Shown: in pieces, positions 20,908 through 32,324 of the stretch
How the letters are laid out: each line of letters opens with the position of its first letter
How positions within the stretch are numbered: the first letter of the stretch is position 1
NCBI GenBank assembly: GCA_010405405.1
Contig: MU004233.1
Location: 1,067,122 to 1,131,121 of the forward strand
Origin: Microthyrium microscopicum
Taxonomy: Eukaryota > Ascomycota > Dothideomycetes > Microthyriales > Microthyriaceae
Direction of reading: 5' to 3'
DNA length: 64,000 nt
Translations under genes and position numbers: made by a program
Notes under the pieces: model-generated
What the model was told of the DNA's origin: nothing
Databases searched by the model: none
The model's input: the letters and a program-made list of their open reading frames with translations, nothing else

Positions 20908-23486
20908 AGCCACGCCAAAGGGCTTCAAGCCCAAGCTTTTAGTAGCAACGCCACCAAAAGCCTAGAATTAAAGCCTTCCAAGTCGGCATACTAATAGATC
21001 TATATTTACGCTTTATAGACGCAAGATTTAGCATCTAAAACGCATTTAGAACGCGTTAGTGAAGTAAAGATAAAGAAGACTTATAGATTCCATAGTTTTA
21101 TAAGTAATCACACTACTAGATTAGTTTTAAAGAGCCAAAGGCAATATAAATAAGATATTAAGATTCCTATTAGTCTTATTAGTTCACTAAAGCATCAATT
21201 TTGCCTTAAATTCTTTAAAAATACTACCCTAAGATAGCCAAAATATTAACACACTTAGTATTAAATTAGGTATTTAAATCAAAAGATAAAATACATACCG
21301 CTATAAAGAAGTTTACTATTTTGAAGCGCTTCTAATTAGGTACGATCAATACTAATAAGAAGAAGTATAAAATACGCTATAATTAAGCAAAAGGACGCCT
21401 TAAAGAGTACCCTTAGCGTACTAAATCTATCTTATAGGTAAATAGTAATAGCACTATAACCTAACAAATTAGTATACTTAATCCTAATAATATTTATACC
21501 TATAGAGAGCTTCCTCTACTACTATAATTAATTAGCTTGTAGGTAAAAACCATCATCGCCATACTTACTAAAGTAGAGAGTACTATCTTATTTCAAACGC
21601 TAGTTACTAATATATAAAATATACTTCAACGCGCAATAGAGTATAAACTAAGCGCTTAACAAATCTATAAGACTAAAAGGAAGCTATTTAAGAGGTTAAC
21701 TAACAACTTCTTAGATTCTTACCTTTAGTTTCCTTCTTATATTTAACGCTTAAAGAAGGCCAATCCCAACATGTTTATAAAGGTTAATTTAGTAAAGAAA
21801 GAGTAGTATAGACACGTATTTATCTACCCGCGCGTTAGTTAAACTTTATAAGAATATATACTTAAAATTATCTATTTAGACGCGTGCTATTATAAAGAAG
21901 ACTATAACTTACGTCTTATAATAGCTATAGGTATTAACGATAATAAGGAATTATTAATTTATACATAGGTAGTATTTAAAAGTAAATTAAACGAGTCTTA
22001 GAAGTAGTTCTATAGGTGCTTAGATAAAGCGATGCTAGGGATTAAGATTAGTAAAGAAGAAGGTAAAAAATATTTCTATTTACCTAAGGATCTTCCTATT
22101 AGCCTATTAGCTAGAATATCAAATATTCTAGCCCTTAGCAGCCTTAGCATATCCTATTAAACGTATTAAATATTATAACATTACAATCCTATAGCACTTT
22201 CTATACTTTTACATCTTTTTACTTTATCTAATTTACCCTATTTTTAGTACCTTATTCTACAATTCTTTTAGATTACGATAAAGGCCTTCAAAATACTATC
22301 CCTAAGATATTCAAAAATGCTAATTCTAAGTAGTGTGCATACTACCTATCCAAAAATCTTGCCAAAGTAGTTAGAATAACTAGAAGTAAACACTTTTTAA
22401 TATATATAAGCTATACCTCCTAAAATTAGTTCAACTTCTTCTTACAATAAGATTATTAGACCTACAGGCGTAAATTCTAGTTAATAATTAAATCCTATTC
22501 TCCTAAATAATAGGTACTTAAAGATTTTAAAAGTCTACAATATAGTATAATAACTTTAAACTATGTTAAATCTACTAATGCTACTATACTTCTTACGAAA
22601 GAGAATTACCCTCTTTTTATACTTAACGCTATTTAGAACTACATTATATAAAAGCGTATAAATTAAACCTATGCCGTTACCCTCTCCCTTAAGCGTTTAT
22701 TAACCTGCTATGTAATTTTATACTAGGCCCTTACATTACGTATATAAGACCTATTTTAAGAACATCTTAAGTTAAATAAGAAGTAATTCCTATCGTATAT
22801 AGTTAATTCCTAGGGTAATAGTAATAGCAACGTCTCTAAAGCTTTAGCTATTATTAGAATACGTAGAGAAGATTAGAATAACTTAAAGGATTATTGTATA
22901 GATCTTTATACTTATTCCTATAGCTATTTATGCTAGCAGAATAAGTTATTTCCCTACCTATACGTTGTAGTTGTTATTTAATATTTACGTAGAGATCCTA
23001 TAAAGTTTATAAATAGAATCTACTTCCTACGGACTATTAAGAAGTACTATCTCAACTTTAAAGAAAGTAAAGAAGATATAATTAATTGTACTATAAGTCC
23101 TATCTTAGTTCTTAACCTTAAATTTAACCCTAATCCCTCTCTTCTATCCCCTAAAATACTCAAAATTAAGACTTAGGGACTAAAATAAAAGAAGAGGAAG
23201 CTCGTTAGTAGTATTTATACTATACTTAAAAACGTTAACCAAAAGTATAGTTCCTATAGTAAGAAAGGACATAATTCTTAAGTCTATAAGATCTAGTAAT
23301 CACGCATATTTTAGTAAGTAAAGTTAGGTATCTTTAAGCTTTATTTAACACCCTTTTTAATAGAAATTAATATATTTTCAATACCAAATCTAAGGTCATA
23401 ATATAATCCTAAAGGATCCACATCCCTTCCTCTAGAGGCCCTCTAAATCGGCATCCAATTCAATACTAACTAATAACGCTATTACT

Positions 23487-23525
23487 AAAGCCAGCTTTTG
23501 TGTAGCGTCTCTACACAAAAGATAG
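23487..23525. repeat. Internal inverted repeat near the MULE right end
   Basis: CTTTTGTGTAG (23495-23505) and CTACACAAAAG (23511-23521) are perfect arms around a 5-nt loop. Pairing extends outward imperfectly to about 19 bp per arm. It is a subterminal palindrome, possibly a transposase site or a read-through block. Confidence 0.75.
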
Positions 23526-23555
23526 CTTTAGCCATGGCGCATCAGGATCCCTAAA

Positions 23556-23610
23556 GGGGGGTCTCTAGATAGGGGGGGCCTCTGGGAGGGGGGAGTGGAA
23601 ACTTCTCCTG
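23556..23610 (-). repeat. MULE right terminal inverted repeat
   Basis: G-rich on the plus strand, ending CTCCTG next to the right copy of the 10-bp target duplication (23611-23620). Confidence 0.85.
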
Positions 23611-23710
23611 GGTCCTGCTGTGTTACGGACTGAGCCGCCAGTAGGGGAAAAAGCAACTAAGTACACATGTACAAGGGTAAAAACGTAGCTGATTAGCAAA
23701 GAATCGACCG

Positions 23711-24025
23711 TTACTTACAGGAGGCAAAGAGGCTAGATGCCCATGCCTCGACTTGGGTTGACCAACCATGAAAAGTGCCAGACCAGAAAAAGGCCTCTTC
23801 AACGTCGATCGCCGATTTCGATTCCATCCAAAATCCGAGCAACTGGTCACTTTGATGCTCTCTCCCACTGACTGTTTCTTCGAAGAAACATGGCATGTTC
23901 TGGAAATCAAGTGGGTTCAAGCTGAACGTATGCTCCAATCTTTGCTCATATTTGAGTTCACCCAGGCCAAGTTTGGTGGAGCGATGGCGACTTTTGGATA
24001 GACAACCGTCGTAAGTTTGAAGGAC
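23711..24025 (-). pseudogene. Unidentified open frame beside the MULE insertion, possible gene fragment
   Basis: The minus strand is open for 104 codons with coding-like composition (LGLGELKYEQRLEHTF, then NPLDFQNMPCFFEETVSG and EEAFFWSGTFHGWS). A GTAAGT donor-like site follows at about 23717, and the frame runs toward the transposon end at 23610. I do not recognise the family. It could be an exon of a gene cut by the transposon, or chance. No continuation is obvious on the other side of the insertion. Confidence 0.3.
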
Positions 24026-24127
24026 TCAGGATTCAGTCGACTGAGACTTATTGCATAAATAATAATGAATGTGGCATTCCAACGTGCTTCAGATAGGTCA
24101 GTTCACACAGCTTGCCAAGGCCTACAT

Positions 24128-26360
24128 TCAATCGCTTTCATCCTCATCCTCGTCATCCTCGTCCTCACTGCTATCCCGCAATAGGTAGTCGACCAATTGT
24201 CTTGTCTTCTCCCTTAGCCTTGTCACCTCTTTACTTGCCACGCTTCGTTCATCGTTCCACCACTGCTCAATCCCTTCCGCCTCAACTACATCCAGGTTGA
24301 CCAATTCATGCGTCACCCGCAGGAGGATTGCATCTCCATCCAGTCGCTTCGAGAGATCACTTTGTAGCAGGAGCAGTAAATCGACTTGGTCTACTTTGCT
24401 GGCTTTCTCTTTGTCGAATATATTGCGGTTTAGCAATGCCTGATGCGGTTTGATAGTGCTTGTAACCGCAGATGCTATAGATGTGCCATCGCTGACTAGA
24501 GATGAGATGTGTCGCATGAAAGAGGCGACAATGGCCCGTCGCATGGCATGCTCTGATGCTTGTGTCACCATGCGTAGCGAGGTCAATTCAAGTTGCATGT
24601 TGTCGCTAGCATCACCCTTGGCGAGAGAGTCGGTAAGCTGAGCAACGGCTTCGTTGTGGAAAGCGATTTCAGATTTGCGCTCAGAAGCAGAGGTGTCGTC
24701 GTCTGAGGCGAGGGAAATAATGGAACCGGCGGTAGAGTTCCGGCGGCCTTGGCTGGGATCAATGTCGGATGTGTCTGAGAATGAATCGTCGGGGTCTGAA
24801 AATGATTCCGTAGAGAATGTCAGGTGAGAAAGATTGTATACGAGGCCATGCGGGAGGGACGCATCTTCTTCGTCTTCATCATCTGGATCCGGGGAGTATT
24901 CTGTGCCTTTCCCGCCCACCCCAACGACCTTTGTATCCGTGGTAACTGGTTCAAAGTCACCAGAGTCGTCTCTTTTCCGCTTGATACACGTGAGGCGGCT
25001 CGAGCTCTTAACGGTAGTGTTGTCGGCCACTTGGACACCTGTTGCAATTAGGGCGCCGGGCTCAATTATACACTTCTTGCCAATTGTACAACCTTTAGCT
25101 ACAATAGCCTGCTTTATGTGTGAGCCATCTCTGATGACCGTGTCATCCCATATGTAAGCATTTTCTATGGTTACATTGTTGCCTATAATGCAACGTCTTC
25201 CGACCACGCTGCCTATGATGACCGTGCCTTCACCGGCACTAGTATCATTACCTATCATGGTTTTTGGACCTATTTGGCACGACCTTGCGAGTCGTACATC
25301 CAGTTCTTTATATCGAAAGCCTTTAGTCATTTGGTAGTTGTAACCAAAGCATAGGTTGTTGTCCGGTGTCCAAGGATATACCCATCGTTCAATGATCGCC
25401 TTTGATATTGTATCGTACTCCCGGAGATTACGTGCGCGAGCGGCATAGTAATCAGTAGTAACATGCGTGAAGATCTTTTTGCCGTTGAGTTCATAATCTT
25501 TGAGCACGGAGTATAGGAAATTTTGTCGAGCTGTCTGGAAATCAAAATTGTCCGTCCAAAGCGCAAGGACATCAGGAGTATAAATGTCAACTTCGCAGTC
25601 AATGAGATCTGCGCGTATATCCATATCCTGGTGATCATGAAGCAGATCAGGGTCAAGGCTGACAAAGTGTTCTTTTTTATCAGGAGACATGTCCTCGTAA
25701 TGCACACATCTATCATTTTTCGGGTCGATGACAAAAACCGGGGCTTTTTCGCGTCGGCTATCGGAGCCTGTCCCCGACTCTCGCAGTACCATGGTCATTA
25801 TTGCATCTTTGTCTGCCTCCCTTCGTTTTTTGTGCGCCGAGAGTGCCTCTTCCAGAGGAAGGTTTGATATTAGATCTCCATAGACCACCACAAAGTCGTT
25901 TTTTAGTACACCATACTGATCCAGATCGCGCATTACCCCACCAACGGACTCGGACTGCGATCGAATGCATTCGATGCGGGAGAAGTGGGAATTGTCATTA
26001 TTCCAGCCGGCCGTCTCCAGATGGGATTCGACTTCCTCATGGAAGTGGCTTGTGACGATGTAGACATGTTCTACGCCTGCGCTGGCCAGGAAATGAAGGG
26101 TATAATCGATGAGGGGTATATTCGCCAGGTTTAGTAGGCACTGTGAACTGTTAGCAGAGGTGCGCGCACAAGATGTGGGCTGTCGCGATCGTGAGGCAGC
26201 CTTGAGTCACACTTGAACTTACTCTCGGTGTTTGCATAGTCAAGGGCATGAACCGATTCTCGTGACAGTCAGTCAATATGACAGCCTGTAGAGGATCATC
26301 ATGTTCGTCCTCGGGTTTTTGAGAGTGTGCAGGCATCGATTTCTTAGATTTAGGTGCCAT
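24128..26360 (-). CDS. GCD6: Translation initiation factor eIF2B subunit epsilon
   Basis: Two exons, 26223-26360 and 24128-26140, give 716 residues (yeast Gcd6 is 712). This is the catalytic subunit of the guanine-nucleotide exchange factor that recharges eIF2 with GTP in the cytosol. Order: a nucleotidyltransferase-like domain from about 25 (LQAVILTDCHENRFMPLT, then CLLNLANIPLIDYTLHFLA and NDFVVVYGDLISNLPL). Next come left-handed beta-helix hexapeptide repeats (about 335-455; TVIIGSVVGRRCIIGNNVTI, then CTIGKKCIIEPGALI) and an acidic linker. The C-terminal W2/HEAT domain (about 540-700) holds the exchange activity and ends in an acidic run (EGIEQWWNDE, then SSEDEDDEDEDESD). The intron is 82 bp and phase 0. 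The gene looks intact. Confidence 0.96.
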
Positions 26361-27479
26361 GGTTGGATAGGCGATTGTGTTGGCAAAGTTGTGGTGAGTA
26401 AAAGTCAAGCTCGGTCGGACTTAAAGATGACAGGGGAGGAATTTATGCTAGTCACTACGCGCTAGTGCGGAGCAGCGTACCAACAGCTTTAGTGGAATAT
26501 TCTGATTGGCTGGTGCTTCTATATTTCAGCCTGATTGCATGACGGACAACCACAGTGCATTCGACGAGCTGAAAAATGGTCTTTTCCTTCAACCAATATG
26601 TCCTCTAATGAAGAGTTGCAGTCGGTAGGTATTCATCATACCTGAATGCAGCGCGTTATTGGCGTTTCCCGCCCATCATGTTAATCATAATATGACACGC
26701 TTTTCAAATCAGTAGTGTGATTTGTGTTTTGTACCATTTCTATTCAGTTTATTAAGCAATGTATATGCTTAAGATATAACCTGAGATCAGTAGGGACTTA
26801 CTTACCCAGGCAGGTACCTAATGTGACATATCGGTAATATTAGCAAAAGGCTGCTCTAAGATTCTGCACTTCGGCCCTGGAGGTTCAAGCCTTGACAGTA
26901 TACCATCTACTTCAAGTGTTGACTTTATTTGTTGCGATCATAACCTTACCAGACTAGAAAGCGACATGAGCTCAGCTTCATTCCAACTTTATCTTCTGAC
27001 GTATCATCAGAAATCTGATCTGTCCTCATTGCTTATCTCCACTAAGTCGTCTTGTTCCACTGGTGCCAGTGTATATTGATCAAGTCCTATCTATAGCTAA
27101 GCTTACTGACGTACACGAGCTAGGACTCAATGGTGCTAAAGCATGGTTGCCTCAACACGACGGTGTGGCTTTCCCCAGCAACTGTCAGGGTTTCAGATTG
27201 ACTATTTCGTAGCACATCCCCCGTTCCTCCAATCAGATCTAAAGACGGAGTACTCCAAAGTATTTTTTTAAATCGTAGCCGGTACTGATCATATAACATA
27301 TATCTTGATTCTGATTTTTGATCTTGTTAGAATGATGTCACGGTTTGTAGTGTTATTGTAGCTTGAAGTAACATGGCATTGAGACTTTAGCATAAATAAG
27401 CCATCATTTCATCGCTTAGTTGACATTTTGATAGATATTTCAACTTCACTTACATCTCCTACAATCTCAAACTTTGAAA
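26361..27479. other. Upstream region of GCD6 and the hydrophobin
   Basis: 1.1 kb with no supported gene. A TATA-like CATAAATAAG at 27391-27400 lies 80-90 bp before the hydrophobin start. Confidence 0.5.
27391..27400 (+). promoter_or_regulatory. TATA-like box of the hydrophobin gene
   Basis: CATAAATAAG about 85 bp upstream of the ATG, followed by a C/A-rich leader. Highly expressed fungal secreted-protein genes often have such a box. Confidence 0.4.
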
Positions 27480-27925
27480 ATGAAATCTCAACTTATGCTC
27501 GCATGCCTCACGGCAATGATATCAATGGTCTCAGCCAGCCCAACCTATGCTTCGGACATTCAACGCCGTCAAACACCTGCGGCACCCGCTAGAGACGTGT
27601 GCACAGGCGCGACAAGCAATGCCCTTTGTTGCGCTACGGATGTCCTAAATCTTGCAGATCTGGACTGCAAAGCTCGTAGGATCCCCTCCTATACCTTTGC
27701 ATATATGTAAAAGAGACTAATATTTGCTCCGATAGCCCCTACTAGGCCAACTTCAGAGGCCAACTTTAGGACTTTATGTACCGCGCAAGGCCAGCAGCAC
27801 AAGTGCTGTGCCCTTCCCATTGTAAGCTCAATCTTAACTGTCTTCTTGAACGTCTTTTAACATTATTCCAGCTGGGACAAGCACTGTTTTGCAGTGATCC
27901 CGTTAAAGATGCTTTCACTGCTTGA
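27480..27925 (+). CDS. Class II hydrophobin
   Basis: Three exons (27480-27675, 27736-27821, 27872-27925) give 111 residues. The TTG at 27474 is not the start; the ATG at 27480 opens a clear signal peptide (MKSQLMLACLTAMISMVSAS). A short pro-part ends in QRR. The eight cysteines have the spacing C-x8-CC-x11-C-x16-C-x8-CC-x10-C, which is the class II pattern. The CCALPILGQALFC part is very typical. Such proteins self-assemble as soluble-in-SDS films at hyphal and spore surfaces, lowering surface tension. The third exon is only 18 codons and easily missed. Introns of 60 and 50 bp are all GT-AG. Confidence 0.95.
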
Positions 27926-28671
27926 TTTTCGAAAGGCGGAACCTCGAAACTTTATATAGATCTTGTTCTTCATGCAAATTATCTTCGCGTAGAGTATCAC
28001 AGTTAGACTTGACACGCAAAATATATACAACGTCCATTTGAAGGCGTGTAAATTCATTGATACAACAGACTTGATCCCTGAGCATGTCGGAATCCTCTTG
28101 ACCTAATTATCGTTCACTGAAGCACTCTTAGCTAGTATTTGAATTTTATCCTCTTACTTATTTTCTTCAGAAACTTGAGGGAAGTCTAACCGCTTTCAAC
28201 ACTACAACAAAGTTGTATTCTTCACTTTGTAGCTTCATCGTAGTCTTTTATAACTCTATACATGCTATTCATCGACACGAATTACTTACACGGCATCTAG
28301 CCGTTACGTGGACCTAACAGCAGTGTAGACAGCTTCTAGTGCCTGCAAACTCGTTCTCACATCAAAAATTAATTATCGGTTTGACAGAACAAGAGGCGTG
28401 CTCTGATCGACCAAATGCTTTACCGACCAACATGCTTCGGTGGCCAGGCCAGTGCTTCATCTAATGAAAAGGTGATCAAAGCCTTGACGCTTCCTCGACT
28501 GCAAGAGAAAAGTTCTACATGTTCTACCTACAAGAAGGGATATCCATCACTATGAATGACATGTTCTATTCATTGAGCATTTCTATTGGCTACTATCACT
28601 GGCACATTGACAAGGCAGTAGACCAGCAATTTGATCGCCTTTTATAGCCATTGTAAAAAGTAAAATGACAT
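27926..28671. other. Convergent intergenic region
   Basis: About 750 bp between the hydrophobin stop and the stop of the DUF924/EF-hand gene. No gene seen. Confidence 0.5.
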
Positions 28672-29904
28672 TCAGGATGCTGTCACACAAAGTGGAATCT
28701 GCCCAGAAGATAACTTCCGAACGGTAGATGTGAATGGAAACATGACCATGAATTCCTCAAACGAGACAGAACCATTGTGGTCTTCATCACAAACTCTCAT
28801 CATTTCCTCGATTTCCGCATTAGTAACCAAGTCATCCATACTTCGAATACACTTCTTCAACTCCTCTAAAGATATTTCACCAGAGCCGTCGGCGTCAAAC
28901 ATATTGAACCTTCGACGGGCCCTTGCTTCTGCACTCATATCCATTTTGGTACGGAAGAGAGCTGAAAACTGCTCAAACGTAATTGAGGTACAGTCTTGCT
29001 CTCCAGAAATCCTATTCATAGCCCTTTGAACTTGCTCCGGGGTATATGTTCGACCAGTTGACGCCAATACAGTTGCTAATTCGTTTCGATCAAAAGATCC
29101 ATTTCCATCCTTATCGAAAGCTCGAAAAGTCTCGTGACATTCCGCAATCTCATTTTCGGAAAGCCAACTGGGTACCTGAACGGGTGATTGAGAGTCCGTT
29201 TCTTCTGACAAGGCTTCAATCCTTTCCAGGGCGTCAAAAGCTCGCTGGGTCGCCAGCCAAAGCTTCTTCGGATCGTGGCCAAATTTGACGCACCCGTCTT
29301 CGGCAATCAATGGCAAGTCGAATCGAATCTTAGGATTCTCCATCAACATGCGCCCTACTTCGCAGGTTTCTCGTCCGTAGTAATGATCTCTGTGAGGAAA
29401 TGTTCCACATAGCTTGATGATTCTGAGATGCTCCTCGAAAATGGTTCGGAAAACGTGCAGCTCTGAGGGAAGAAGAGGCTCTAGTGAGTTGTAGAACGTA
29501 ACTCCCCATTGTTGATATTCTACGTTCTCTTGATGCGTCATGATCAAGCAAGGAACGAATATACATTCTTCTGGTTTGAGCACTTCTAACCATTGATGTT
29601 CATCAACAATCTTTCGCGCCATGCGATCCCCGGCAAAGGATTGTATCGTATGGCGATAAATATTCCGGGGAAATTGGTCGACTAAGATCATTAAAGCCAG
29701 ACATCCTCTCGGTGTTGCTTTCCAGGAATCGTAGCCGCCGCTCAATGCTTTTGCGACATGGTCCCCGAATCGCGTTTTAATCTCGATATCGGTCTCGTTG
29801 CTCTTTCCGAACCACAATCCCAGACATTTCATAACATCCAGGGTCCCGACCGGATTGCGGAGGAACATAAACTGGATCAGCTCTTCCTGAAGTATTTCTG
29901 ACAT
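28672..29904 (-). CDS. DUF924-domain protein fused to C-terminal EF-hands
   Basis: Intronless, 410 residues from the ATG at 29904 (MSEILQEELIQFMF). The open frame extends to a TTG at 29946, which is not a likely start. Residues 1-230 match the DUF924 family: LWFGKSNETDIEIKTRFGDH, PRGCLALMILVDQFPRNIYR and HRDHYYGRET. This is an all-helical, TPR-like fold of unknown function, shared with bacteria. Residues 255-400 are calmodulin-like: canonical EF loops at about 267 (DKDGNGSFDRNE), 342 (DADGSGEISLEE) and 379 (DEDHNGSVSFEE), plus a degenerate loop between the first two (SGEQDCTSITFEQF). It therefore probably binds three calcium ions. DUF924 proteins are usually about 180-220 residues alone, so this is a domain fusion. 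A cytosolic calcium-responsive role is inferred. Confidence 0.88.
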   Translation of the reverse strand: MSEILQEELIQFMFLRNPVGTLDVMKCLGLWFGKSNETDIEIKTRFGDHVAKALSGGYDSWKATPRGCLALMILVDQFPRNIYRHTIQSFAGDRMARKIVDEHQWLEVLKPEECIFVPCLIMTHQENVEYQQWGVTFYNSLEPLLPSELHVFRTIFEEHLRIIKLCGTFPHRDHYYGRETCEVGRMLMENPKIRFDLPLIAEDGCVKFGHDPKKLWLATQRAFDALERIEALSEETDSQSPVQVPSWLSENEIAECHETFRAFDKDGNGSFDRNELATVLASTGRTYTPEQVQRAMNRISGEQDCTSITFEQFSALFRTKMDMSAEARARRRFNMFDADGSGEISLEELKKCIRSMDDLVTNAEIEEMMRVCDEDHNGSVSFEEFMVMFPFTSTVRKLSSGQIPLCVTAS

Positions 29905-32324
29905 GTTTGCTGTTCTGAGAGGATTGGATTTTTTTGGGGGTTTCAATTATTTGGTCGTACTTCAGATTTTGTTTTCTTCGTCGGGTACAGCACCCTTATT
30001 CTGAACTATCATCTGCATAACCAAATATGAGTGCTGATATGCTTGCATCGAACGCTCATGTTCAGTACCAATCAAAGTGAGCCGCCAGGTCTAGACCAAT
30101 GCAGGTCGCATACAATTCGCCAAGTCTTACTGCATTTGTGCTAAACCAACTCATTTTCAGCTCTCGCCAACTGATTTGGCGCTCAATCCAGACATTCGGA
30201 AGCAAAGCAAAGGCCGTTTTGAACAAATTTGGTGAAGCCAGCTGGTGGGGTGCACGAAGCTACGAGTGAGGTTGCATATATTCTGCGTATTGGACTGCCA
30301 CGTTTTTGAGCCCTACGAATCCAGGATCTTCCTCACGTCCAGTCGCCCATAATTGCTACTGTTCAGGTTTTATCTGCTTAGCTCCTCAAAACACTCTTGG
30401 ACTAATTTGACTTGCTTGTACCTCCGTTCCCGCCTTCCTGCAATGCGATTATTGCAAAGAGAGGGAAATGATTTGAGCTAGCACTGATTGGAATAGCTGA
30501 TAAGCACTTCAGCCTTGCGTTCAGCCTTACCGACACCACTTCACTTCATCCTTGTCAGATATCGAGATTGACTCCACTTCCAACTCTGGCGTTAAGATGA
30601 CCAGACCTTATGGGTGCTGGTGCTGTTGGTGACAATTTTCATAGTAGCTTGTCTGAAATACTTACAGACGACTCTACTCACTACTAGGTACACTTGGAAA
30701 CTCGTTGTACATTTTACACACTAAGTAGTAACTGCAACTCTCAAATACTTTAAGAAGCACGAAGTAGACAGATCAATCGATAAATATATAAGTTAAGCCA
30801 GTCGCTCTGAGTGAAGCCGCAAAGCTTCTTGCATCAATTCCCTGAAGCAATTGCAAGAGTCTTCCTAAGGTTGATTTAGCCAAAATCCAGTAATCTCAAG
30901 CGCTTTCAAAGAATGTACCAACACGTAGGTTGACAGTTATAGCGTTTGTTCTAAAAGAATCTTAGCTCCTATACACCTACGGCTCCAAACCCATAAAGTA
31001 CTTGATAGTCATGATCCAGATCAGTGTCTTAGCAGCAATACGAGCGGTTTCTCTCTGTAGCTTCAAAATGATTCGAGCATTTCAAAAAGCATCACTTGGA
31101 CCTGCGTTAACCTTTTCGTGGGTGTACAAAATCCTCGGGTGAGTTTAATAAAGTTAGATGTTGGCTGCGGAAGGAACACGTACTGAACATAATCACAAGG
31201 CATAAAACTTGCGGTCCTGATTCTCTACACCCGAATTGATAATTCGTCACTAATCAATTTTGAAGGTGAGGCTTCTAGGTCTGACCGTGTACTCTTAAAT
31301 CTGCTGGTCCAATATCATTTGAACATAGTCTAACACGTGCATAATTCTAGCTAGGGTATCCTACTGCTCAGTATATGATGCCCTCTTGGCTTTTCAAGCT
31401 TAAAATTTTTATTTTTCCCTTGTTCCTGGTGATCAACCTTGGCTTCTTCATATGGAAGCGGAGAAATTCTTTGGGGGCTAAATTTACCTTACTTGATTTT
31501 AGGTATTGCTGACTTTGGTAACTCGATATATTAATTATGGGCAATTAGCCAGCATGTCTTCTTCCATAAGATTTGAATGATCTACGAGCGATCAGTATGA
31601 CATACGATCAAATGTTCAAAAGGCCCTTCTCTATGGAGTCTTCTTGCCACTAAGCTTTCAATTGATTCCAAGAGTTTTGCTTGGCTAAGTTAGGATAATG
31701 CTCACATGCTAGAAAATAAATGAGCATATCATTGCTCTATTCTTCATCTCTAACATGAAAGACAAACGAATACTTTCTTGGCCAGCACATTCTGAAAGGA
31801 AACTACCTGACCTAGTACTACTACGGACATGGGATGAAGTTGGAAATTGCTAATTCAGTCTCGAGCGCTTTACAATGTTGACAAGTGCTAAGCCTCAATT
31901 TATCATGGATGAGGGTTCTCTTAAATTAATAGGGATTACGTTCTTACACAATACTAACTGGATTCGGAGGTTTCAAAGTGTTTGCTTACCTACCGAGCTC
32001 TATCATTTTGTAAAATAATCCAATTGATCGTAGCTTGTGCAGCAATTCAATGGTTCGACCTGGTGCAGTTGAAGGCAAAAATAGACGGGAAATTGCTACC
32101 AATAATCATTCTGACCTCAGACCGTGAATCTGGTCAACCTAGAGTAAACCAGATGGCCTAGCGCAGGAACGAGAATATTGTTTATAGTGCTTGTAGAATT
32201 TTTGTATAAAGTGAACCGTTTACCTCACACATTTCTATCTTCAGATCATTCAATTCATTCATTCCGTCTTCTTCAGACACATCTTCCAGTACTTTAAAAT
32301 ACCTTACAACAATCCTTCGCAATC
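29905..32324. other. Long gene-poor stretch
   Basis: 2.4 kb without any frame over 60 codons on either strand and no recognisable RNA or repeat. A TATAAA at 32205-32210 belongs to the following gene. It is not strongly RIP-like, so it is simply non-coding by inspection. Confidence 0.5.
32205..32210 (+). promoter_or_regulatory. TATA box of the Arg/Asp-rich secreted protein gene
   Basis: TATAAA 115-120 bp upstream of the ATG at 32325, followed by a pyrimidine-rich leader. Confidence 0.45.

Larger units (their letters stand above)
20852..23610 (+). mobile_element. Mutator-like (MULE) DNA transposon, RIP-degraded
   Basis: A 2.76-kb element. The ends are a 55-bp inverted repeat beginning CAGGA and sharing AGTTTCCACTCCCC; it is flanked by the 10-bp direct repeat GGTCCTGCTG at 20842-20851 and 23611-23620. 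A 9-11 bp duplication fits MULEs. The interior is very AT-rich, with TA-dinucleotide enrichment and many stops. Between about 21750 and 22130 the plus strand still reads like the MULE transposase core: a YLDACYYKEDYNLRLIIAIG segment, then NKELLIYT and FYRCLDKAM. Near 23240-23290 a KKGHNS block looks like the relic of a C-terminal zinc knuckle. It cannot code for a working transposase. Confidence 0.87.
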
